Positions 1 through 8,391 of a stretch of DNA of 10,639 bases are shown piece after piece. This DNA comes from Endomicrobium sp. GTDB lineage: Bacteria; Elusimicrobiota; Endomicrobiia; Endomicrobiales; Endomicrobiaceae. The position numbers and the translations under genes were made by a program. The notes below the pieces were generated by a model that did no database searches, was not told where the DNA came from, and saw only the letters and a program-made list of their open reading frames with translations. The stretch covers positions 1 through 10,639 of the forward strand of contig JAISDI010000231.1 of the NCBI GenBank assembly GCA_031264895.1, read 5' to 3'. Each line of letters opens with the position of its first letter. The first letter of the stretch is position 1.

Positions 1-1244
1 AAGGAAAAGTCGTACATTATCTTGCGAAACAGGCAGATTACATTGTCCGCTACCAAGGCGGAAATAATGCCGGACACACCTTAATTTATGAAAACAAGCC
101 GTTTGTTCTGCATCTGATACCTTCCGGAATATTGTTTCCGAAAAAAATATGTTTGATCACAAACGGAGTAGTCGTCGACCCGAAAGCTCTCAAAGAAGAA
201 ATCACTCTTTTAAATAAGAAAAAAATACCCGTTAAAGGAAGATTTTTCATAAGCGAACTTGCGCATGTCATTCTTCCCTATCATAAACTTATCGACGGTA
301 TTCTTGAAGAAGGAAACGTTAAAATAGGCACGACAAAAAGAGGCATAGGTCCCGCTTATGCCGATAAAGTCAAAAGAATAGGCATAAGAATAGCCGATTA
401 TGTCGAAAAAGACGTTTTTGAAGATTTGCTTGAAAAAAATCTCATCGAAAAAGCTCCCATCCTTGAAAAAAGCGGAATAAACATAAAAAAACTTAAATCT
501 GACATATTGAAAGATCACAAAGAACTTTCAAAATATTTGAAACCTTTTATTGCCGACACAAGCCTTTTGCTCGACGCGGCAATTAAAAAGAATAAGAAAA
601 TCCTTTTTGAAAGCGCACAGGGAACTCTTCTTGATTTGGATTTTGGCACTTATCCTTTTGTTACTTCGTCAAACCCGATAGCGGGCGGAGTAGGCACGGG
701 CGCGGGCGTGGGGCCGAGCAATATAGATAAAGTTCTTGGCGTGGTAAAAGCGTATACTACCAGAGTAGGAGAGGGGCCTTTTACTTCTGAACTTTTTGAC
801 GATATGGGAAAATTTTTAAGAGAAAAAGGCGGAGAATACGGAGCCACTACCGGAAGACCGCGCAGATGCGGCTGGTTTGACGCCGTCGTGGTGCGCCACA
901 GCGTGAGAGTGAGCGGCATAAAACATCTTATTTTAACAAAGCTCGATTGTATGGAAGATATAGATACTGTTAAAATATGTACGGCATACAAATATAAAGG
1001 AAAAATATACAAAGAAATGCCGGCGTCAAGAACCGTTCAGGCAGGCTGTAAGCCGGTTTATGAAGAAATGCCGGGTTTTAAAGGAAAGGTCAAAGGTATT
1101 ACGGATTTCAAAAAGCTTCCTAAAAACGCACAAAAATATATCAAACGTCTGGAAGAGCTTGTCGGAGCGAAAATAGATTTAATATCGCTCGGAAGAAAAA
1201 GAGAGGAAACTATAGAAGTGAAGAAAGGAGTAAAATGGTTTTAA
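1..1244 (+). CDS. purA: Adenylosuccinate synthetase (5'-truncated by window edge)
   Basis: PurA is the cytosolic GTP-dependent enzyme joining IMP and L-aspartate to give adenylosuccinate, the first committed step to AMP. The reading frame is open from base 3, and the first visible residues are GKVVHYLAKQADYIVRYQGG, which align to the family N-terminus just after the GDEGKGK loop. About 17 residues, including the catalytic Asp of that loop, therefore lie outside the window. Visible motifs are GGNNAGHT with its catalytic His (75-77), the IMP loop GTTKRGIGP (from 327), FESAQGTLLDLDFGTYPFVT (about 607-666), the TTRVGEGPFTSE segment and GRPRRCGWFD (from 852). The visible 413 residues plus those missing match the usual length of about 430. 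A TTG in frame at 132 is not the start, because homology continues upstream of it. The last 10 bp overlap carA, implying co-transcription and coupled translation. The identification is secure. Confidence 0.97.
   Translation, partial: GKVVHYLAKQADYIVRYQGGNNAGHTLIYENKPFVLHLIPSGILFPKKICLITNGVVVDPKALKEEITLLNKKKIPVKGRFFISELAHVILPYHKLIDGILEEGNVKIGTTKRGIGPAYADKVKRIGIRIADYVEKDVFEDLLEKNLIEKAPILEKSGINIKKLKSDILKDHKELSKYLKPFIADTSLLLDAAIKKNKKILFESAQGTLLDLDFGTYPFVTSSNPIAGGVGTGAGVGPSNIDKVLGVVKAYTTRVGEGPFTSELFDDMGKFLREKGGEYGATTGRPRRCGWFDAVVVRHSVRVSGIKHLILTKLDCMEDIDTVKICTAYKYKGKIYKEMPASRTVQAGCKPVYEEMPGFKGKVKGITDFKKLPKNAQKYIKRLEELVGAKIDLISLGRKREETIEVKKGVKWF
1221..1230 (+). promoter_or_regulatory. Ribosome binding site of carA inside the purA 3' end
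   Basis: AAGAAAGGAG contains a full Shine-Dalgarno core (AAAGGAG) four bases before the carA ATG at 1235. It lies within the last codons of purA, so purA and carA are likely translated in a coupled way. It is the only textbook ribosome binding site at any gene junction in the window and it supports 1235 as the carA start. Confidence 0.8.
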
Positions 1245-2317
1245 AAAAGGGATATTTGGCTCTTGAGTCCGGAAAAGTTTATGAAGGGCGGTCTTTCGGC
1301 TCGGAAACGGAATCGTCGGGTGAAATCGTATTCAACACGGCAGTGTTCGGATATCAGGAAATTATGACGGATCCTTCTTCTTTCGGACAGATCACGTGTT
1401 TTGCCCATCCGCATATTGGCAATTACGGATGCAATAAAGATTCAAACGAATTTAAAAAAGTTTGTTCCGCAGCAATTATAGTAAGAGAAAACAGCGCTAT
1501 CGCATCTAATTTATTTTCGGAATTTTCTCTGTCAGAACTGCTTATAAAAAATAATGCCGCCGGTATCGAAAATGTCGATACGAGGGCATTGACAAAACAT
1601 ATCGCAGATAACGGCTCAATGAAAGCCGTTGTTTCTTTTTTGGGGGAATATCCTTCAAATTTGGCTGAACGCGCCAAGAATTTAAAAATTGACGATACAA
1701 AATATATTGCCGAAGTTTCGACCAAAGAGAAATACGCGTACTGTCAGGGCGACGCGGGCATTATAGGCATTATCGATTACGGCTGTAAAAACGCTTTTTT
1801 AAAAGGGATCGCTTCAAAAGGCTATAAAATAGTAGTGTTTCCTTATAATGTATGCGCAAAGGAAGTTTTGGAATCCGGCATTTCAGGGCTTTTCCTTTCA
1901 AACGGGCCGGCAAAAGCGCCGGAAGAATTGTCACAGACGATCAAAGAAATAATCGAAACCGATCCCACCCTTCCCGTGTTTGCCGTATGCGCTGGTTTTC
2001 AGGTTTTGGCAGGGGCATTTGGCGGAAAATTTTCAAAACATAAAATAGGAAGGCACGGCGCAAACCACCCTGTTAGAAATCTTACGGCCAATAAAATTGA
2101 AATCACTTCGCAAAATAACGCCTATACTCTTGACCGTTCTTTTGAAAAAAACAGCGATTTAATAATTACGCATATCAATCTTTTCGACGGCGCAATACAA
2201 GGTTTTAAACATAAAAAATATCCGGTTTTCGGCGTGCAGTATCATCCGGCGGCGTCAATGTCCGAAACTTCGTATTTGTTTGAAACGTTTTTCGAGGCGG
2301 TAAACAAAAATGCCTAA
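1235..2317 (+). CDS. carA: Carbamoyl-phosphate synthase small (glutaminase) subunit, atypical active-site loops
   Basis: CarA hydrolyses glutamine and passes ammonia to CarB for carbamoyl phosphate synthesis (pyrimidines, arginine). The 360 residues compare with about 380 in E. coli. The N-terminal CPSase small-chain domain (about 1-140) has EIVFNT, GYQEIMTDPS (Ser48 matches E. coli Ser47) and HPHIGNYG. The class I amidotransferase domain starts near GIIGIIDYG (about 176) and runs to the end. The nucleophile Cys252 and the catalytic His337 are present. Four loops depart from the family: NGPGDP is NGPAKA (223-228), CLGHQ is CAGFQ (252-256), QNHG is QNNA (293-296), and HPEAS is HPAAS (337-341), so the Glu of the Cys-His-Glu triad is Ala339. 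The fold appears intact (HGANHPV, LFDGAIQG). The start is ATG 1235, with a strong ribosome binding site overlapping purA; the 3' end overlaps carB by 8 bp. Identity is secure; glutaminase efficiency is an open question. Confidence 0.95.
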   Translation: MVLKKGYLALESGKVYEGRSFGSETESSGEIVFNTAVFGYQEIMTDPSSFGQITCFAHPHIGNYGCNKDSNEFKKVCSAAIIVRENSAIASNLFSEFSLSELLIKNNAAGIENVDTRALTKHIADNGSMKAVVSFLGEYPSNLAERAKNLKIDDTKYIAEVSTKEKYAYCQGDAGIIGIIDYGCKNAFLKGIASKGYKIVVFPYNVCAKEVLESGISGLFLSNGPAKAPEELSQTIKEIIETDPTLPVFAVCAGFQVLAGAFGGKFSKHKIGRHGANHPVRNLTANKIEITSQNNAYTLDRSFEKNSDLIITHINLFDGAIQGFKHKKYPVFGVQYHPAASMSETSYLFETFFEAVNKNA

Positions 2318-5300
2318 AAGAACCGATATTAAAAAAATACTTATAATAGGTTCCGGGCCTATAGTTATCGGGCAGGCCTGTGAGTTTGACTATTCGGGCG
2401 TTCAGGCAATTAAAGCGCTCAAAAAAGAAGGTTATAATATCGTTCTTGTCAATTCGAATCCCGCCACGATCATGACCGATCCCGAATTTGCCGACGCCAC
2501 TTACGTTGAGCCTTTGGTTGCGGAAATAGTCGAAAAAATAATCGAAAAAGAAAAACCCGACGCCATACTGCCGACTTTGGGCGGGCAGACGGCTTTAAAT
2601 CTCGCTGCGGCTCTGCATGAAAAAGGAATTCTTGAAAGACATAAAGTAGAACTTATCGGAGCAGATTTTAAAACCATAGAAGCTGCCGAAGACAGAAAAA
2701 TGTTTAGAAAAACTATGCAAAGCATAGGTATGGATCTTCCGCAAAGCGATTATGCTTACACGCTTGACGAAGCGTTAAAAATATCCGAAGAGATAGGTTT
2801 TCCGTGCATAGTCAGGCCTTCTTTTACTTTAGGCGGAGTCGGCTCGGGAATGGTTTTTACTAAGGAAGAATTTATAGATATCGCTTCAAACGGTTTGCAG
2901 GCAAGCCCGATAAACGAGATTTTAATAGAAGAATCCGTTTTGGGCTGGAAAGAGATGGAAATGGAAGTTATGCGCGACACGTCCGATAACTGCATAACAA
3001 TATGTTCCATAGAAAATTTTGACGCGATGGGAATACATACCGGAGATTCGATCACGGTCGCGCCGGCCATGACGATGAATGCCAAAGAATACGCGAAAAT
3101 GAGAGACGATTCTTTCAAAATACTCAGAGCAGTAGGCATGAAGTCCGGCGGCGCAAATATTCAGTTTGCCATAGACCCGAAAACAGGAAGGCAGGTCGTT
3201 ATAGAAATGAATCCGCGCGTGAGCCGTTCTTCCGCGCTTGCCTCAAAAGCGACGGGCTTTCCGATAGCAAAAGTTTCAAGCCTGCTTGCGGTCGGCTATA
3301 CTCTTGACGAAATTCAAAACGATATGACGGCGCCGCGTCCCGCCTCTTTTGAGCCTACCGTCGACTATCATGTAGTAAAAGTTCCGCGTTTTGCTTTTGA
3401 AAAATTTTCAGGAACGAATCAGACGCTCGGCACCGCTATGAAATCCGTAGGAGAAACTATGGCTTTAGGCAGAACTTTCAAAGAAGCTCTTCAAAAAGCC
3501 GTAAGAGGTCTTGAAGTCGGCAGGAGCGGGCTGGGAGCGGACGGGCATTTAGGAGACGCCGAAACGGAAGCTTATTATGACGGCGGCGGCGCTCTCAGGC
3601 AAAAAGCGCTTGAAGAAGTAAAATACAAACTCGGCACGCCCAACTGCGACAGATTGTATATGATAAGACTTGCAATGAAATTTGCAATGAGCCTTGACGA
3701 AATATACGATATTACGAAAATAGATAAATGGTTTTTAAACCAGATAAAAGAAATAGTTGATTTTGAAGACGAAATCCGCGGGGTTTTTGAGCTTGAAGAA
3801 GAAAAACAAAAAGAAATTATTTTTAAAGCCAAACAGTACGGATTTTCGGATAAACAGATAGCGAATCTAAACGGGAAAAATCCGCTTGAAGTCAGACAGA
3901 TAAGAAAAAATCTCGGAATTATTCCTTCATATAAAACCGTTGACACTTGCGGCGGCGAGTTTGAATCTAAAACGGCGTACTATTATTCCTCTTATGAAAG
4001 CAAAGATGAAGTTCCTGTAAATAAAAACAGCGCAAAAGTTATAATTTTAGGAGCAGGCCCGAACAGAATAGGGCAGGGAATAGAGTTTGATTATTGCTGC
4101 GTGCGCGCGGTTTTGTCTTTTAAAGAAGAAGGTTATGAAACGATAATGGTCAACTCAAACCCGGAAACCGTTTCTACCGATTACGATACGGCGGACAGAC
4201 TTTATTTTGAACCTCTTACATATGAAGATGTTTTAAATATCGCCGAAAAAGAAAAACCCGAAGGCATTGTGGTTCAGTTTGGCGGGCAGACTCCTTTAAA
4301 TCTTGCAGCAGAACTTGGCAAGGCAGGCTTGAAGATCCTCGGAACGCCGATCGAATCCATAGATCTGGCCGAAGACAGAAAACTTTTTGGCAAAGTTTTG
4401 GAAAAACTTCAAATCCCGCAGGCAAAATCCGGAACGGCGGTAAATTATCACGAAGCAAAAAAAATAGCCGCAGAAATAGGCTATCCGGTTATGGTAAGGC
4501 CGTCATACGTTTTGGGCGGAAGAGCCATGGAAATAGTTTATGACGAAACCTCCCTTGAAACATATATTTCCGCCGCGTCAAACGCCAGTCCGGGAAAACC
4601 TATACTGATAGATAAATTTTTAGACAAAGCCGTTGAAGTCGACGTTGACGCGCTTTGCGACGGCAAAGACGTATATGTCGCGGGAATTATGGAACATATA
4701 GAAGAAGCGGGGATCCACTCCGGAGATTCGGCCTGCGTTCTTCCTTCGAACACTTTAAGTTCTAAAATTCTCGATACGATAAGAAAATATACTATTGACC
4801 TTGCAAAAGAAATAGGCGTGAAAGGTTTGATAAATATACAGTTTGCCGTTAAAGACGACAAGGTTTATATTCTTGAAGCAAATCCGCGCGCTTCAAGAAC
4901 AACTCCATACGTTTCAAAAGCTACGGGCATACAGCTTGCCAAACTTGCTGCAAAAATAATGACAGGCAAAAAACTTTCAGAGCTTCTCCCGAAAGAACTT
5001 TTAAACGGGCCTTCGCAGCCGATAAAATATGTTACGGTAAAAGAGGTAGTTTTGCCGTGGACCAGGTTTTCAAACGTGGATACGGTTTTAGGGCCGGAAA
5101 TGAAAAGTACCGGAGAGGTTATGGGCATTGATATTGATTTCGGCAGAGCGTTTGCAAAGGCAGAACTTGCAGCCGGTTCTCTTCTTCCTGAAAGAGGCTC
5201 AATACTTGTAAGCATAGGCGCTGAAGGAAAAGAAGAAGCGCTTCCCATAATCAAAGAATTTGCGGATATGGGTTTTGAAATTTATGCCACAAAACACACG

Positions 5301-5594
5301 GCTGAATTTTTTAACTCGAACGGCGTAAAAGCAAAAGAAGTCGTAAAAATTGCTGAAGGCAGACCGAATGTCGTAGATATAATTGCAAATAAACAGGTGA
5401 ATTTTATTATAAATACTCCGTCGGGAGCAAAGAGCCGCAAAGACGGATACCAGATAAGAAGAAACGCCGTGATGTACGGCGTTCCCATAGTAACTACTTT
5501 GGCTGCGGCAAAAGCATCTCTTGAGGGGATAAAAGCCAAGAAGAAATGCGATTGGGCAGTCGGTTCTCTTCAGGAATACTATAAGAAAAATTAA
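2310..5594 (+). CDS. carB: Carbamoyl-phosphate synthase large subunit
   Basis: CarB uses bicarbonate, ammonia from CarA and two ATP to make carbamoyl phosphate. At 1094 residues it is slightly longer than E. coli CarB (1073), with the extra length around residues 410-440. Domain order is complete. The first ATP-grasp half (1-about 402) has GSGPIVIGQACEFDYSG, GGQTALNLA, RPSFTLGG and EMNPRVSRSSALASKATG. An oligomerisation domain follows (about 403-572). The second half (about 573-955) has PNRIGQGIEFDY, RPSYVLGGRAMEIV, EEAGIHSGDSACV and EANPRASRTTPYVSKATG. The MGS-like allosteric domain covers about 956-1094. There, Lys974, Thr994, Thr997, Lys1013 and Asn1035 match the UMP-site residues known from E. 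coli, and the equivalent of Thr1017 is Pro1037, so feedback by UMP is likely retained. ATP loop 1 is GGVGSG (175-180) instead of GGSGGG. The ATG at 2310 lies within the carA end and only a weak GAGGCGG precedes it, so coupling to carA is inferred. Confidence 0.98.
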   Translation: MPKRTDIKKILIIGSGPIVIGQACEFDYSGVQAIKALKKEGYNIVLVNSNPATIMTDPEFADATYVEPLVAEIVEKIIEKEKPDAILPTLGGQTALNLAAALHEKGILERHKVELIGADFKTIEAAEDRKMFRKTMQSIGMDLPQSDYAYTLDEALKISEEIGFPCIVRPSFTLGGVGSGMVFTKEEFIDIASNGLQASPINEILIEESVLGWKEMEMEVMRDTSDNCITICSIENFDAMGIHTGDSITVAPAMTMNAKEYAKMRDDSFKILRAVGMKSGGANIQFAIDPKTGRQVVIEMNPRVSRSSALASKATGFPIAKVSSLLAVGYTLDEIQNDMTAPRPASFEPTVDYHVVKVPRFAFEKFSGTNQTLGTAMKSVGETMALGRTFKEALQKAVRGLEVGRSGLGADGHLGDAETEAYYDGGGALRQKALEEVKYKLGTPNCDRLYMIRLAMKFAMSLDEIYDITKIDKWFLNQIKEIVDFEDEIRGVFELEEEKQKEIIFKAKQYGFSDKQIANLNGKNPLEVRQIRKNLGIIPSYKTVDTCGGEFESKTAYYYSSYESKDEVPVNKNSAKVIILGAGPNRIGQGIEFDYCCVRAVLSFKEEGYETIMVNSNPETVSTDYDTADRLYFEPLTYEDVLNIAEKEKPEGIVVQFGGQTPLNLAAELGKAGLKILGTPIESIDLAEDRKLFGKVLEKLQIPQAKSGTAVNYHEAKKIAAEIGYPVMVRPSYVLGGRAMEIVYDETSLETYISAASNASPGKPILIDKFLDKAVEVDVDALCDGKDVYVAGIMEHIEEAGIHSGDSACVLPSNTLSSKILDTIRKYTIDLAKEIGVKGLINIQFAVKDDKVYILEANPRASRTTPYVSKATGIQLAKLAAKIMTGKKLSELLPKELLNGPSQPIKYVTVKEVVLPWTRFSNVDTVLGPEMKSTGEVMGIDIDFGRAFAKAELAAGSLLPERGSILVSIGAEGKEEALPIIKEFADMGFEIYATKHTAEFFNSNGVKAKEVVKIAEGRPNVVDIIANKQVNFIINTPSGAKSRKDGYQIRRNAVMYGVPIVTTLAAAKASLEGIKAKKKCDWAVGSLQEYYKKN

Positions 5595-5596
5595 AA

Positions 5597-6265
5597 ATGA
5601 AAGTAAAACTTTTAAAATTTACTCATGATCCGGAAAAAACGTGCGCTACGGCGGCAAGGTTATGCTACAGCGCTTCCGGCATAGACGAAATATCCGAAAA
5701 ATTTACCGAAGAGAAAATAAAAGCTCTTTTAGATAAAGTCATTTCTTCCGGACATCATTCGGTTTTGGAACATGTATCTTTCACTTTTGGCGTCGAAGGC
5801 GTTTCGCGGGCTTTGCTTGCGCAGCTTACAAGGCACAGAATAGCCTCGTTTTCCGTGCAAAGCCAAAGGTACGTAAAATTTGAAAACGACATTGAATTTA
5901 TCATACCGCAAACCATACAAAAAGACGAAAATCTTTTGAAGAAATATAATGACTTTTTAAAGAACACGGAAAAACTTTATAAAGAATATCTTGAAGCGGG
6001 CATTCCCGCAGAAGATGCCAGATACGTTTTGCCAAATGCTTCCGCCACAAAAATTATCATAACCATGAACGCGCGTGAACTGAGACATTTTTTTGCGCTG
6101 AGATGCTGCAACAGAGCGCAGTGGGAAATAAGAGAAATGGCGTGCAGGATGCTCAATTTTGTAAAAAAAGAAGCGCCGGTTTTATTCTCGGATGCGGGAC
6201 CGGATTGTCTAAGGCATGGCTGCAATGAAAGTTTTCCCTGCGGCGCTCCATGGAAGAAAAAATAA
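5597..6265 (+). CDS. thyX: Flavin-dependent thymidylate synthase
   Basis: ThyX converts dUMP to dTMP with methylene-tetrahydrofolate as carbon donor and reduced FAD as hydride carrier, so it yields tetrahydrofolate rather than dihydrofolate and does not need a partner dihydrofolate reductase. The family signature RHRx7S is present as RHRIASFSVQS at residues 79-89, followed by Arg91. Also visible are the helix segment SSGHHSVLEHVSFTF (51-64), NARELRHFFALR (158-169) and AQWEIREMA (174-182). The length of 222 residues is normal. The C-terminal tail carries three cysteines in GPDCLRHGCNESFPCG (201-216), a pattern I associate with a subset of ThyX proteins. The gene begins 2 nt after the carB stop with no clear ribosome binding site near the ATG, so it probably relies on ribosomes finishing carB. 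Co-location with carAB places dTMP supply under the same transcript. Confidence 0.96.
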   Translation: MKVKLLKFTHDPEKTCATAARLCYSASGIDEISEKFTEEKIKALLDKVISSGHHSVLEHVSFTFGVEGVSRALLAQLTRHRIASFSVQSQRYVKFENDIEFIIPQTIQKDENLLKKYNDFLKNTEKLYKEYLEAGIPAEDARYVLPNASATKIIITMNARELRHFFALRCCNRAQWEIREMACRMLNFVKKEAPVLFSDAGPDCLRHGCNESFPCGAPWKKK

Positions 6266-6279
6266 TTTCTGAAAACAAA

Positions 6280-8391
6280 ATGAAAAAATCACAAGTTTTT
6301 CTATTGATCGGATTGATGTTTATTACCGTATTCGTATTTTATCCGGCGCTTAGTGCGAATTTTGTAGCTCTCGACGACGGCGCAATGGTGGCGGAAAACC
6401 GGAAAATACGTTCTTTATCTCCTTCAAATTTTAAAGCGCTGCTTTTGGAACCGCATTATAAGCTTTATCATCCCATCGTAAATCTTTCGTATGCCGTTGA
6501 ATATCATTTTTTCGGCGCTGATCCGTATATTTATCATGCGGACAATCTCATTCTTCATCTTTTTAGCACGCTTTTCGTATTTTTCATATTTTTCCGTCTT
6601 ACGAAAAAGAATTACGCTTTGTCTTTTATAACGGCGTTCGTATTTGCATGTCATCCGATGCACGTTGAGCCGGTAGCGTGGATAACCGGCAGAAAAGACA
6701 CGCTGTATGCGTTTTTCTTTCTTGCCTCATGGCTTGCATATTTGAAAGCTTACTCTTATCAGGGAAAGAAATATGTTTGCTTTATTGCCATTTCTCTTGT
6801 TTTGTTTTTATTTTCGTGTCTGTCAAAATCTATGGCGGTAACGCTGCCGGCGGTTTTAATTCTTTGCGATTGGTTTACCGGCGAAAAGTTTGACAAAAAA
6901 TCATTGTTAAAATATTTGCCTTTTATAGCCGTAGCGGCGGCATTTTCGCTTATTACTTATTTGATGTATTACACGCAGGGACAAAAGTCGGATTTTACTC
7001 TTTATACATTGTTCGTAAATTTCGTGTCAGCGCATTTTAACGCGCTGTTTTATATTGTAAAGTTTATGATTCCGGTAAAACTTTCCGCAGTTTATCCGCA
7101 CTTTTATAATGTAAAATTAAACCCGCCGGATTATATTTTGTACTCGCCTGCGCTGTTGTACGGTATTGCGGTTTTGGTATTGTACAGTTTAAAAAAAACA
7201 AAAAATATTTTTTTCGGGTCTGCTTTATTTGCAATTGTAATGCTGCCGGTAATAAACATACTTCCGACGGGCGTATCGCCGGTCGCAGACAGATATGCGT
7301 ATATATCTTTCATAGGTTTTGCTTATGTTTTGGCGTCGGGAATAATGTTTTTGTACGTCAATATCCGTAAGAAATATATTAAGATTTTATTTTCCGCAGC
7401 CGTTTCGGCAGCGATGATAATAATGTGTTTTACTGCGCATACAAGAGCGGAAAAGTGGCATGACTCCGGAACTTTATTTGAAGATATGGTAAAAAATTAT
7501 CCGGGAGAGATGTCAAAAGCTTATTCGCTGAGAGCCATCGGCTATAAAGAAAAAGGAATGGAAAAAAAGGCCGAAAAGGATTTAGAAATGGCCTTATATC
7601 TGGATCTTCGCAATACGGAAGCCGCATGTGTGCTTGCAACTATACGTATCGGACAGAAAAAATATAACGAGGCTCTGCGCCTGTACAGTCTGCTTTATTA
7701 TGACGACTACAATATAGAAGTCGTTTATATGTATTCTTCCAGAATTTATTATGAAAAACAACATAAGGATAAAGCTTTTGAGATCATAAAAGACGGCATA
7801 AAACGATTTCCGAACATATATTATTTTTATAATACTCTTTCCATATTTTACGCTTATGAAAAAGAATACGATAAAGCCGTAGAATCTCTTCAAAAATCAA
7901 AACGACTAAATCCCAAATACGGGGAAACGTACAAAGATATTGCCCAACTTTATGATATACTCGGCAAATTTACTCTTGTAGAAAAAGAATATAAAGAAGG
8001 CATTTTAAATTGTCCTGACAGCAGGAATTTATTGTACGGTTTGGGAGAATTCTATTTCAATTTTAAAGATTTAGGAAATGCTTCCGTAATATTTATGAAA
8101 ACGGTCAAAAAATTTCCGGGTGATTTTGAATCGTATCTTTATCTGGGCAATATAGAAAGCATAAATGGCAATTTTAAGAAAGCGCTGTACTATTACACTC
8201 TTGCAGTGCTGATAAAAAACGATTATGCTCAGGCATACTTTGCAAGAGCGCAGGTACATCTTGAAATGAACAATTATTTGAAATCCGCGCAAGACGCCAA
8301 GTATGCAAAATCATTGGGTTTTAATATAAATCAGGATTATGAAAAAGAGCTGAAACAAAAAAGCGGCATTAGCATAAGTGAATCGAAATGA
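6280..8391 (+). CDS. TMTC-like GT-C membrane glycosyltransferase with C-terminal TPRs, copy 1
   Basis: A 703-residue integral membrane protein. Residues 1-about 390 hold roughly ten hydrophobic segments (first at 5-24). Between them are motifs of the TMTC/DUF1736 family: Asp32-Asp33 in the first extracytoplasmic loop, KLYHPIVNLSYAVEY (61-75), HPMHVEPVAW (125-134) with GRKD (137-140), and ADRYAY (336-341). Residues about 411-690 form about seven TPRs, e.g. YDKAVESLQKSKRLNP (530-545). GT-C enzymes transfer sugars from polyprenyl-phosphate carriers on the outer face of the membrane, and eukaryotic TMTCs O-mannosylate proteins. Protein or glycan glycosylation is therefore inferred; donor and acceptor are unknown. 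Start: an ATG at 6250 would add ten polar residues and overlap thyX by 16 bp, but 6280 was chosen because it aligns with the start of the downstream paralogue. Neither start has a good ribosome binding site. Confidence 0.85.
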   Translation: MKKSQVFLLIGLMFITVFVFYPALSANFVALDDGAMVAENRKIRSLSPSNFKALLLEPHYKLYHPIVNLSYAVEYHFFGADPYIYHADNLILHLFSTLFVFFIFFRLTKKNYALSFITAFVFACHPMHVEPVAWITGRKDTLYAFFFLASWLAYLKAYSYQGKKYVCFIAISLVLFLFSCLSKSMAVTLPAVLILCDWFTGEKFDKKSLLKYLPFIAVAAAFSLITYLMYYTQGQKSDFTLYTLFVNFVSAHFNALFYIVKFMIPVKLSAVYPHFYNVKLNPPDYILYSPALLYGIAVLVLYSLKKTKNIFFGSALFAIVMLPVINILPTGVSPVADRYAYISFIGFAYVLASGIMFLYVNIRKKYIKILFSAAVSAAMIIMCFTAHTRAEKWHDSGTLFEDMVKNYPGEMSKAYSLRAIGYKEKGMEKKAEKDLEMALYLDLRNTEAACVLATIRIGQKKYNEALRLYSLLYYDDYNIEVVYMYSSRIYYEKQHKDKAFEIIKDGIKRFPNIYYFYNTLSIFYAYEKEYDKAVESLQKSKRLNPKYGETYKDIAQLYDILGKFTLVEKEYKEGILNCPDSRNLLYGLGEFYFNFKDLGNASVIFMKTVKKFPGDFESYLYLGNIESINGNFKKALYYYTLAVLIKNDYAQAYFARAQVHLEMNNYLKSAQDAKYAKSLGFNINQDYEKELKQKSGISISESK

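Noticed and set aside
132..134. TTG as the purA start codon
   Set aside because: Clear PurA homology (YIVRYQGGNNAGHT) continues in frame upstream to the window edge, so the true start lies before base 1.
650..1012. Minus-strand open frame inside purA (120 codons)
   Set aside because: Shadow of the conserved purA frame, with no family resemblance or ribosome binding site; the same holds for the minus-strand frames inside carA, carB and thyX.
1235..2317. carA as a pseudogene because of the degraded glutaminase motifs
   Set aside because: The frame is intact, has the strongest ribosome binding site in the window, retains Cys252 and His337, and the rest of the protein is well conserved.
4865..5254. 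Minus-strand open frame inside carB (129 codons)
   Set aside because: Its residue composition is the mirror of the carB codons (Ser/Ala rich) and it lies wholly within a strongly conserved gene.
6250..6279. ATG at 6250 as the start of the first TMTC-like gene
   Set aside because: It would add ten charged or polar residues absent from the paralogue; the ATG at 6280 puts the first membrane segment at nearly the same position in both proteins. It cannot be fully excluded.
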